Below, piece by piece: positions 20,021 through 30,800 of a DNA stretch of 64,000 bases; positions within the stretch are counted from its first letter, which is position 1; each line of letters opens with the position of its first letter. Made by a program: the position numbers and the translations under genes. Below the pieces are notes generated by a model. The model saw only the letters and a list, made by a program, of their open reading frames with translations, was not told the origin of the DNA and searched no databases. Location: the NCBI RefSeq assembly GCF_028389875.1, contig NC_084669.1, forward strand, positions 30,554,567 to 30,618,566, written 5' to 3'. The DNA comes from Rhea pennata (lineage: Eukaryota > Chordata > Aves > Rheiformes > Rheidae).

Positions 20021-23000
20021 GAGAAAGCTGAACTCCTCCCAGGAGTTACACGGCAAATGCAAACGGGAACAATGAAAAGCCAGGAGCCCTTGTTGGGTGA
20101 TTAATACATGATGCATAAAAGGGCAATGAGATGTTAGTGTTTATTATGTTTTCCTCCCCAGAGAGAGGGCATGGATTTAATCAGCAGAAGTTTTCCATAG
20201 CTTTTGGAATAAAAGCTTTGTTTTCCCCATGCTGAGACACTGGGGACCAGAGCGTGTTCCCAGGCTGCCCGTAAGAACCTCCCCATGCGGGAGCCGTGGG
20301 AGGGGGTCCGGGCAGCCTGGCCCAGCCAACTCGGGCAGAACAACATCGCATCACAAAATGCTCAGCTGAAGAATTGCCTACATTAACTTCGGCATTTCCA
20401 AACCTTACATAGAAAAGTATCCAGTTCCAGAGGATTCTTGCCCAAATTTTTGTTTGCTTGGTTTTTTTTGGCCCTAGTCAGACCTGAAGTTCACAGTTAA
20501 AAAAAGAAATGGGAGGAGTTCATCCTCCTCCTTTTAACCAGTAAGTAACCCCCTGAGGGTTTCGGCGCAGGGAGGAGGCCAGTTCCACAGTGTATCTGCT
20601 TTATATTTTAACCTCTTGTTTCCAGGCACCAGACGGGTGGTGCCCAACCCCTCCGCCCAGACCCCAGGCAGCCCCAGCTGTGCCTCTCCCTGGCGAGCTG
20701 CCCATTGCCCGGACACTCATGGCCACCACGTGCTGCTCACCGCGCACCTCAGGGCAAGTGCACGGCTGAGTTTGCTGATAATTAAGTATTCAGCCAAAAG
20801 TCTCTTTTCTTCCAACCTTCACAGTTTCTGCTGTACCCCAGTCCAATGCAGTGTGGGGCTTGGGGTGCAGGGAGGGTTTATTTATACCATTTTATCTTCT
20901 CCAACAGAGAGATCACTCACTTTTTTAATGCAAACCATTCCCATATATGGTTAGGAAAAACAAGAAAAAAAGCAAAGATTTTGGTTTTCAACTAAAGTCT
21001 TACTTAAAGTCAAGCCTAGAGAAGCTGACAAAGTTTGGAAGTGACCAGAAGTGCAGTATAAAAAAGCCGCACTCCTTCACATGATGCAGAGCAATGAGAC
21101 AACTCTGGGGACGGCGAGGGGCAACCTGGGTGCCCACTGCCGCCACCAGCCCCACGGCCAGGCTGCAGTGGAGGCCTCGCTGGCGCTCCCAAAGCGCCGT
21201 GTCCTGCGGGGGTTTGGGGAGCGAGCGACGGCCGCAGTGTGGGCCCAAAGGACACAGGAGACGGCGGCTCCTCAGTGCCCAGCGGGCTGCACGGAGGGGT
21301 GCAAGCGGGGTTGAAAGCGACAGAAGAAAACACTTCCGCTACGTGCTGTCTAGCTCTCACGGCAAGCTCTACCTTCCGGAGTTTTAAAATCAAACTTGAG
21401 GGATAGAAAATTTCACAGGAAAAGCTGCAATTGCCTAGAGCAGGTCAGAGAGTTGCAATGTAAAGAAAAAAAAAAATGTAACAACTGTTCCTGAATAGGA
21501 AGCAGTAGTTGCTCTTAAGAGTAGATTGTTTGGCTGAAATCCCTGGCAACTTCCTATCGAAAGACCAGAGGGAAGCTGGGAGGCCTGGTGTGTACGTGCG
21601 TGTGTGTTTGCACACCGTGGCCAGGCACACCGTGGCACGTGCCAGGGCTGAAGGGGCTCTTCAAAGTGCAAAAAAAGTAGTAGAAACATCTCCTACCATA
21701 AGGCTTGCAAGCAAATGTAAAGTCACTCACGCCACATCAGTGCTGAAGGCTGCAGCGGTGCGCTCGTGGCTCCGGAGGTCCCGAAGCCGGGGCACCGCGC
21801 AGCCACCGCTGCTGGGGCCAGGCTGCGGTGCCCGTGACAGACGTCGGCTCCATGCTGTGGCTGCACAGGGAAGCTGCAAGCAAACGTTGTGAGGTGTAAC
21901 TGGACTGATAAAAGGCAAAGTTGGTTAAAAGAAAGAACTGTTAAGAAGAGCATTTCTGTTGCAGAGAAGACACCACAAATTGCATAATTCTGTATCTAAT
22001 AATAATGAATTCGGGAAAAGTTATTAAGAAGAGTATTGGCTACATATATTAGACTTAGTTCCAAAGTTTTATCATTTAAAACCATAGGCTCTGTTTTACC
22101 CTAGCATTAATGGCAAAGGAGGACACAATCTTTAGAAAAACCTGAGGGCTGCCATGAAAGCTGAAGGGCCAGATTTGCTTCCACCTCCTCCATGACCATG
22201 GAGCCACTCCGCACCGAAGGGAGCAATTCTCCCAAAAGGAAGTTTCCATCCGCTCAGTGCCTTCCCACCGTCTGGATCATGCACCAGCAAGCGTCCGCAC
22301 TGGGCAGCAAAAGCCACTGTGCCTGTGCTGAAGCTGTGGCTTGTAAGTGCAGACATACATACGAACCGTGCACCAGCGTCCGAGCCGCATGCCTCATGTG
22401 CCGAGCAGCAGCGATGGAGCCAACCGTTTAAGGGGATTATGGGTTTTAGCAGTGGAAAACCACATCTGTTCAATTCTTTTGCAATATGAACTGAGAAATG
22501 CTTTGGAAAAAAAAAGGAAAGAAAAAAAAGAAAGAAAGTTGCAAAGACTGGTGTATAAACCCCTACCATCTACAGTCAGGGAGCTGCAAATGCAACACCA
22601 GAGTCTGAAATTCCCAGCCTCAGGGATTCAGCCACTGCAGGTTTAACTACCTGGGAAGTAACCATGGAAAGTACTAAATAATTAAGTACTATTGAGTGCT
22701 GCCCAGTAACTGAGAGTGCAATAGTGTAGTGCTTTTTGTGTGAGCTTGTACTTGGGTAAATATTTAGGCTTTTAAAGCTTTAAATGACAGTGGACATTGC
22801 ATTGGGACACTGTGTGCAAGGCCCTGTACTATGTTTACTCACAGATGATGTATTACAGATAGGTTCCTCTAAAGGTTTTTAGTCCACGCAGCCCTTGTGG
22901 AGATTGCAGACGGCAGCATTCTTCAGGTTTGGCGGTGAGTCAGTCTGTCCTAGGACTGCATTAACAAGGATTAGTACACATAGCTTCCAAAAATACAGGG

Positions 23001-23919
23001 CAATCATATCTCTACCTAAAATTGGCCTAAATTGCCCTTTTTCATTCCATCCAGACACTTTTTGGTTAGTTTCTTGATTTTCTTTTTGAAAGACCCAGAG
23101 TAGCTTTTTATTGAAAGCTGGCTGGAAAGGCTTTGAGCTGGGGGAAAAAAATGCCAGTATTGCCTAGCAATGAGAAACATCCAAAGGCAAAGCTAAGAGC
23201 ACTTACTGTGAATAAGTGGGTATTAGTGCCTTTTTTATTGACAAAGGAAACACTAACTGGGTGTCCTGTTTGACTGCAGCCAGTCTCTGATTGCCCAGCA
23301 AGCAGCAGTCTAAAATAAATATTTCACTCTCCTAGCAAGAAGACTGCCCACTTTCCTGTCCCCAAGTGCTTGTGCGAGTGCATACCTGCTATATAGTCTA
23401 TCCTGGGTTGCCTACAAGCGACGTTCAGAAACTTCAGCTCATGCATGTTTAAAGAAATTAGAGAAGTGCTATATAGTGCTTTCTCTTATTCTGTCACTGG
23501 TACTGATTGCTAGTCTATGTTTAGTGTTATTACTGCAGGTGTGGACTGAGGGTCTCATTTTGTTCCCATAGGATTTAACAGAAGATTTCTTGTGGCCAAT
23601 ATAAGCAAGAAATCTAGGCTGGCAGCAGACATGACAGAAAGGATGAGGTGGTGGAGAGCAAAAGTCTCATTCACTTCCATATGCCATAGTATTCCCCTGG
23701 AGCTGCTCATTTACATACACCTGCTTACCTGTAAAATGGACTCAGTATTCATCTACCTTACCTGATGGTTACCGACCTCGTTGGACTTTGAATCAAAATG
23801 CACACAAAACTTGCAAGACCTTATGAGATCCTTTACTGAAAGTCCAATATAATAATAAGAATACATATCAAGGTGATATATATCCAACAGGAGGGCATGG
23901 GAGAAATATTACTGTATTT
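20021..23919. other. Intergenic region between FAM25-like gene and ADIRF
   Basis: GC-rich islets (about 20,250-20,330, 20,530-20,760, 21,090-21,310, 21,720-21,870 and 22,150-22,430) alternate with AT-rich DNA. They create overlapping open frames on both strands that look like compositional shadows. No known exon was recognised. A purine run lies at 22,505-22,538. A plus-strand TATA-like element lies at 21,057-21,066. Confidence 0.55.
21057..21066 (+). promoter_or_regulatory. TATA-like element facing right
   Basis: The sequence is gtgcagTATAAAAAAGCCGC. The bases after the TATA run (GCCGCACTCC) resemble those after the FAM25-like TATA box (GCTGCACTTT). No convincing gene starts downstream. Confidence 0.25.
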
Positions 23920-23925
23920 TTTATT
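23920..23925 (-). promoter_or_regulatory. ADIRF: ADIRF polyadenylation signal AATAAA
   Basis: This is the nearest canonical AATAAA I found on the minus strand after the ADIRF stop, about 440 bases downstream. An ATTAAA variant lies nearer, around 24,285-24,290. Confidence 0.5.
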
Positions 23926-24364
23926 TAACATAGAAACACAACATATTGGAGTAAATGAACAATTGACATGAAATATAACACCGACAACTTTGGATTACTG
24001 GAAGAAAGCTTAGTTTCATAATGTGAGTGTTCTGGTGTGCTGGGGTATTACTAGTTTCGGTATTTCTGTAAGTATACTCAACGAATGTGGCAATAATTAT
24101 TGTGTTATTGAAAGAGCAGGGCAATAACATTGCTGAAAACTTTTGATCCATTTTGAACAGAACATTGTGAACAGATGATACAAGATGTGCTAAAATACAT
24201 ATTTTTCCTACACAAAGGATAAGGAGGGCATTCTGTCCTAAAATGATGTATTTAGAGAGAAAGTTATCCATATCTCAAATAGCTTTAATTTTTCTACACA
24301 AAGGCATAGGGAACTGCAGAAGAAAGATGCATTTTACATACAGTACTGTTTGCTTAAGTTATTA

Positions 24365-24471
24365 TCATTTCTTAAATCCAAAATTTTTCCCCAAGCCAGC
24401 CATTGCTTCTGTAGCTTGTCCAGTTGCTTTTTCTACACCATCTTGAGCTGTCTTGCAAGCCTGATCAATAG
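24365..24471 (-). CDS. ADIRF: ADIRF exon 3
   Basis: With the carried-over G it reads AIDQACKTAQDGVEKATGQ, continuing to GLGKNFGFKK-stop. The acceptor is ctctttcag. DQACKTAQDGVEKATGQAT aligns with human DQLAKTTQETIDKTANQAS without a gap. Confidence 0.93.
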
Positions 24472-27400
24472 CTGAAAGAGAGGGAAAAATTTAACAGCTA
24501 AGCAAAAAACTTGAAAAATGCAACATCGTTAATATTTATGATGGGAAGGAGAGGTGAGAAAATGACTAGACTATCCCTATAAAAATATGGAGATACAGCT
24601 TAAAAGGAGGTTCTCTACAACTGGTTATTATTGGGTTTGGCAGCACATGTTTAGCATGAGCTGTAGCGTACTGTTAAACGGGAGAAGTTCCTTGGGAATA
24701 CTGGGTCCTGAGTTGAGGTGTTACTAGATAAATAACAGGACGAAGCTGATGAAGACACTGGCACTGCACGAGGTTAGTACGGGGGTAAGCACAGGCTGGC
24801 TGATGGAGGGCAGTGCTCCGGGCTAAGAAGCGCTGTGAGGTCTGGCAGGCACAGCTGTCTCCGTGTGACACGGCAGGCAAAGAGACGCCATCTCCTCTGT
24901 CCCCTTCTCTCGAGTTCGCGCATTCGAGGAGCTGCCAGGCTGAGCGGGCAGCGAGGCTCCCGGGAGCGGTGAGGCCAGAGCAGCTGGGCTGCCCTGTGCT
25001 TGCAGGAGTGCCCAGCACCCGAAGGGGAAACCAGGATACCGGTGTCCAGGGGAGGCAGCAGGCACAAATCCGCAGACCCTCTCCCTTTCTTCCAGAGTTT
25101 CTCTTCCCTGGGATCTCTGCTATATTTTGGCAGTTTTGTTGCAAAATCCTTCCTCATCTAGTGTTAATGAATGTAAAATCCTTTCCTGCTTGTCACATCC
25201 ATGAAGTCAAGAGAGGCATCTCCTTTGAGGGGATACTGCTGTTACATTCTGGCTTCATTCAACATGAACCCAAAGTTGCTAATTCTCCCCTCATTCTTAG
25301 AAAACAATTAAAATCGAGTGAGAACTGAACTGAGTTTTTAATTTAACTTGCCAGTTCCCTACCATCAGAAATGAAATACCAAAACTTTCTTCCCAACACC
25401 TTTTATAGCTTCCAGCATCATTAACGATTGACCTCAGCTGCTGCCTCAGCAGGTGCGCAGGGCAGACGTAGGGTTAAATTTGGCGGACTCCTGCCCTCAG
25501 GGCAGGAGAAATCAAGACGTAGTGTATGTTTACTTAATCTTCAAGAAAGAAGAGCAAAGTTTTGCCTGCACTGTTCCAAGAGCTCTTCCACAAAGGCAGC
25601 CAAAATCCGAGCATAACGCTGAGCGTAATGCAGGAGACATGGGCGGGGAGGGGGGGGGGTCAGCTACTGCAGTACATCTGCCAGTAAAGGCATGGAGCAA
25701 CTAAAGGGCAGCTCCTGACATCCTATCATGTGACTTTTGTGAAAAGTCAAAGTTTGTCACTAAAAACAGTGGATGTTCAGCCCCAAAACATGCAGGGGAG
25801 AAAGGGGAAACGAGCATTGATGTTACTTGTTTGCATTAAGTTGCTCGATCTCTTGTTGATTTGAGCATAATTTCCTCATACCTTTCTGGCTCGTTTCCAC
25901 AACCTGGTTGATTGCATCCTGAGTAGCCTGTCCCAATGTATTTGCTGTAATTAAATACAAAAGATCCATTTTCATCTGCTCACATTTATTTTCTCCTTCC
26001 CTCCGATTCTGTTAAGTGCTATAAACTCGTATAAATTCCTTACGTCAACAGGCATTTCTGCATGCATTTTGCTCCTGGGCTCCCTCTGAAGCATGCCTAC
26101 TGCCAGAGCAGCTGCAGGCAGCTGGGCACATTGCTGACAGGTAAGAAGACCAAAAGGAAGGAGATAAAGAAGCAAAGATCAGCAGCCAATTTTAATACTG
26201 ACTTATAGCTGCAGATTGCTTATTTTATACTACTTTTGCTTTTATCAATTTATATAGCTTATTCTGTTTGGAGATGTTTAGCAATCCAGCATGCATCTTC
26301 TTTGCAGGCCATTTGGAAGTAGTGCCTTTTTCAAAATAAAAGGAAAAATGCATTAAATAGAGTAGGACAGGAAGAGGGAGATTTTACAAAGAAGATTTAA
26401 ATAGATGTTCAGAGAAAGAGAAGCTGAAACCATAATGGAACATTAAGTACTAAAAAGAGTGAGATGCCATTTAAAATGTGGGATGTTCCACAGTTTATGA
26501 AAGAGTGGCAGACATTCTATTACTTTTGCTAGAAGAATAGCTCTGAAATGACCCCTCAACGGCATGAACACATTTAGGATGCAGCAAGAACTATTTTGTT
26601 TTTCAGAAAGGATTACTGTCATAGTTCTGGGTCTACTACATATTGGTCCTAGATGTACAAAAACTTGCAGCAGCTTCAAAGAAATCAGTGAGGTTACTCA
26701 CGTTCTTCAGTTACACAACGAAGTGTTTGGAAAGGATCAGAAATCTAGGACTGCATCCAAGACAAGTTATAGCCTGCTAGGAATGATCTGCACACAAGCA
26801 TTGTAATGAATATATTATAAAGTGCTAGAATAAACTAAACATATCTGGAAATTTTTCATTTAAAGGAAAAGCTATTATACCTTGCATTGAAAAATTAGTT
26901 TCCGGCATACGCAGTTTTTTTTAAGCCCTGCAAAATCTGGTAATCAGTGATAGGGAAGAACACAACAGAAATATATTTGTATTACTTATTATAAGCAGTC
27001 CATTTTAATCAATAGTTATTACAGGAATGCATTGCTATTCAAGCCAAGCAGTAAATAGGTTAATAAAAGGTTCAATCCAACTTCTTAAAAGGAGAATAGT
27101 CTAAAAAAAATTGCAAAGCATGAAAAAAAACACAATAACCTTTAAAAACAGAGTCAAATATATGGATTGCCAAATGTAAAAGGTTGTTACTGTCAGAAAA
27201 GGCCCCAATACTTTAAAAATATACAGTTTAAAGAATCGGTTCAGGAGCTATCCAGGTTGAGCTACGTTCAGCGAGCACTGAACGAGCTCTGGGTGGGTGA
27301 AGGGGGCTGACGGCGCAGAGCCAAGGTCTGTGGCAAGACAGAGGCATCGTTCCAAGTCGGGGTCTTCTTCAGGCAATGGCCCATCTGTGGCCCCCAGGAT

Positions 27401-27730
27401 GGGTGGAAAAGGAGCAGCACTGGGGGCTCGGCACGGCGGTGCTGGCTGCCTGCCGGGGGCTGGTGCGGGCTTGACCTGTCCTTGGTGTGGGTTTGCCCAC
27501 AAAAATCCTTCAAGATCTGTATTTTCCAAGCCTCAAATTACAGCTGTTGTTAACCAGGGATAAAGTAGCCCCACTGAACTTAGTGTAAATTCAGATTTTG
27601 GTTTGTGAAAGCAAAAGCAGACACTAGGCTCTCCTATAAATATATACAAAGATATTTAATCTTTCTTACCAGCATCTTTTGCTGCACCTTCTGCCTGTTG
27701 CTTCAGTCCCTGGAAGCTCTTACTTGACAT
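24365..27730 (-). CDS. ADIRF: Adipogenesis regulatory factor
   Basis: Three exons (27,670-27,730; 25,882-25,944; 24,365-24,471), joined in phase 1 and phase 1, encode 76 residues. That is the same length as human ADIRF as recalled. The start MSSKSFQGLKQQAEGAA aligns with human MASKSLQDLKQQVEGTA, and the end GLGKNFGFKK with GIGKKFGLLK. In mammals ADIRF (APM2/C10orf116) is a small, mostly nuclear adipose-enriched protein linked to PPARG and CEBPA expression. Nothing in the sequence shows a catalytic or DNA-binding fold; it reads as one long amphipathic helix rich in Ala, Gln and Lys. One Cys lies at residue 47. It lies between the FAM25-like gene and SNCG on the same strand, as expected from synteny, and has its own TATA box. 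Confidence 0.93.
24472..25881 (-). other. ADIRF: ADIRF intron 2
   Basis: Holds a GC-rich block (about 24,770-25,080) and a poly-G tract at 25,641-25,659 with potential to form a G-quadruplex. A minus-strand TATAAAAGG lies at 25,399-25,407, inside the transcribed region. Long open frames across the GC-rich block occur on both strands and match nothing I know. Confidence 0.7.
25882..25944 (-). CDS. ADIRF: ADIRF exon 2
   Basis: This exon of 63 bases encodes ANTLGQATQDAINQVVETSQ plus Lys. The acceptor is ttaattacag and the donor is gtatga. Its length, both splice phases and the VVExxQK end match the FAM25-like exon 2. Confidence 0.93.
27670..27730 (-). CDS. ADIRF: ADIRF exon 1 with start codon
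   Basis: Encodes MSSKSFQGLKQQAEGAAKDA plus one base. The start codon has C at -3 and T at +4. It was chosen because it reproduces the known N-terminus and is the first ATG after the TATA box. The donor is gtaaga. Confidence 0.93.
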
Positions 27731-27830
27731 AGTTGCTTTTGACACCTTTTAACTGTCGTCCACTTCAGTTAAAATAAAACATCTGGCAATGCAGAGCACA
27801 CTGTGAGAGGGGTGTCCTGACCTGTCCTGT

Positions 27831-27837
27831 TTTTATA
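27831..27837 (-). promoter_or_regulatory. ADIRF: ADIRF TATA box
   Basis: The minus strand reads agctgTATAAAAACAGGACAGG, about 100 bases before the ATG. It predicts a start site near 27,805. A TATA box fits the strongly regulated, tissue-restricted expression known for the mammalian gene. Confidence 0.75.
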
Positions 27838-30800
27838 CAGCTGCCAAGAGACCTGAAGACGCTCTGGCAAGAGGAGGGGGGCAGGAATTGGTACCGTGGG
27901 TGGAGTTTGAATTTGAGGAATGAAGAGTTGAAAAAGTAAACAGAAAAGCAATTTACTTACCCTTCCCAATGAGAAGGTGTGGCCAGCTAGGGATTTCTGC
28001 TTCATCGCATTTAAGATTTGCATTGTCTTTGCTTATAAGTTTTTTTTTTTAAATAAAAATGACACACACAGAAAAAACCAGTTCCAGCATAACAGAAATA
28101 TATAAACAGATAAACCCACTGAACAAAGCTTTATAAAGAGTTCTGGAAAACTACTGAACTGAATTCTAAAAATAGTATCTGGGCAAACTGAATTTTCATT
28201 CCAGTCAGGCTGTTTTCTTTTTCTTTCTCTAATTCTGTAAACTTTGCAGTAAAACTGAACCTTCTGAGAACAGGCTACAGCCCAAATTTCATTTAGGTTT
28301 TAGCAGTTAGTCCCTCCCCCAACTTTTTTTTTTTTTTTTTTTTTTTTGTCATAGGGAATATTTTTAGATGATCAGAGTTGTAATTTAAATACCCTTTTTA
28401 TAAGAAACTGCAAATCTGACCATCCTTCCAGTTGCCTGTTCAAGCTAGATTGCAAAGGCGACATTAATGCAGGCCTTCTCCAAGTTAGCTAGGTAATTAG
28501 TATCACTTACTTCCATCAGTCCTTGGGGCTGGAGTGTGGAGAGAAAAAAAGGAGTCAAGCTAGCAAAAACAGTTTTTACTAGTATAACTGCCCATAGTAT
28601 GGATTTTGCTAGTACGCAAATATTGTTTAAAAATCATTTCCTAATCGAACATCACTGCATAAATAAAAGCTTCTGACCTTAACCTCTGTCATTTTGCAGG
28701 TTTCTGTTAACCTTTAAAATTTATATTTTCGGCCACCAATCCCAAACCCAAAGCAACTGTATACAAACAGCTCGTGCATCTGGGCAGAGGCTTTGCCAGC
28801 TTTGTGGGACACACATACTTCATTACCGGTTTCCAGTTTATGAAGTATTTGTTTACGAATCATCTTGTTTCAGATGTTCACGCTCATAGCCACATTCATC
28901 ACGCCGAGTAAAGCTTTTTGTTAAGAAATGGGCACAAGAACAAGATACCACAGATAAACTAGGGTGGGAAGTGGCAAATCCCATAAGCTGAGAACTTCAT
29001 TAGTACCCCAACTGAGTAGGAGTAGCAGCAAACAGGCTTTACATGCAGACCTCTTCGGTTCCTATTCTGCCTCTTTTCAGAGCACTCTTCTGAGCTTTTG
29101 CACTCTCAACACCATTCATTTATTATTTCATCTGGCAACCCTCATTTCTCCTAGACAGGTCAATTAGCATTTTAATTCTATATTCATATCAGGTATCTTT
29201 TTCAGTTCCTTGCTTTTCTTTTTCTTATTTGGATTTTCAAGAACTCAGATAAAAGATACCTGATGTTTCACAGCTCTTGGCAGTTTTTTGACAAAGACAC
29301 TAATACAGATCTTTTTATCTTTTTTGCTCAAATCAGATAACCCATCAACAATATAAACATAAAAGAAGGCAGATTTCACCATAGTTCCTCAGAGATTGCT
29401 GCTTTCTTGATTAATTTGTTGGTGGGGATGGGGGAGCAAAGGGTCATGTGCATTAGTGAAAGCAAGAAAGAGGCTTTCCAACAGCCACCAGATTATTACA
29501 CCTTGAGAGAGGAATGCCCCAAGCTGTAATGGCGAATACCCTTTCAGCTGCCCTCTCATCTCTCCTTCCCTACTGAATTTTCACTTCAAGGGCTGTAGGC
29601 AGGTCATGATGGTCGCTAGGCAGCCTACCTGAGAGGGAGGAAAGGAGAGCTGGATAACATTTAAAATTGATGCACTCTCTTATACTGAACATTCACCATG
29701 TTGTACCAGCATTTTATAGACTCCATAAATAAACAAAAATATTGTTCTCTAATTCTGGTGGCAAACTGTGGATCGTGCTGTTCAGAGAGCCAATTAATTT
29801 ATCCCAGCTCCAGCAGTTGGTGGAAATCTTTGTCAGTCCTTTGAACTCAGGGGGGATGTCTGTTCTGTGCCACTGCTTGTTTTACCTTCTGCTCAGAACA
29901 TTAAATAGCATGACTTTGGGAATCATACTGCTAAGCTGACAGTGATGCAGGTTTTATTCGCAAGCTAAGGTAATCTGTGGTAATATATTTAATATAATAA
30001 ATCTGATTCCAAGCAAAGCAAATCAACCACCATCACCACCACCAACAAAAACCTAAAGCAAGAAAATTACCACTAAAGCAAGCAAACTTACATGACATGA
30101 TCCTTACAATACAACTCAGAGCAGCAGGAGCAGGGACCTCTAGATACGGTATATATTTCTAGAATGGGACAAAAAGGCCTGTGAGACAGACTTATGCAGA
30201 GACAGTAGAAAAAAAGTGGAATGTATTATATCATCTTTATTCACCTTCTGAATCAACATTGCTTTTTTAAAGCTGAGGCATTTTGAACTGATGCTAGATT
30301 ATATTAAGCGTTCAGAAATAAAAAGAATGACTGACCTAAGCAAAATGTAGGAGTTGAATTTCATATGCTCTGAAATTTACAGCCCTTTAGTCTTGTGTTT
30401 TCATTTTGTTCTATCACAAATATTGAGCTTACTAATGTAGACTGGATCTACTTTGGATTTTTTAAAAAAGTATTTCTATAGAGAATTTAGCCTTGTCTGG
30501 ACCTCCAAAAGGAATAATATCACACGAGAAACTGCCAAATGCTTTTTCTGAGAGACTATTTAAGTGAGTAGTACAATTAAAATAGTGCGTTATTTCTAAT
30601 TATAGATGAATAAATGAAGCAAACCAAACATACAGCTTTAAATTAACTCCTGTACTTATTCAAGATAGGTTATCTGACATCCCTTTCGTTGCCTGCATCT
30701 CCTGGCAGCAGATGTAAGTGTGCGCGCAAGTGTTTGTGATGGGCTTTCCCAGCATCTCTTACAAATGTTAGGATAAATATTGGAGTCATGGAAGGGCTGG

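Noticed and set aside
21016-21393. Overlapping open frames of 80-125 codons on both strands in a GC-rich patch
   Set aside because: High GC removes stop codons in all frames at once. No family, splice site or conserved motif was recognised.
24813-25328. A 171-codon open frame inside ADIRF intron 2
   Set aside because: The opposite strand is open over the same GC-rich block, and the sequence crosses into AT-rich DNA without any domain.
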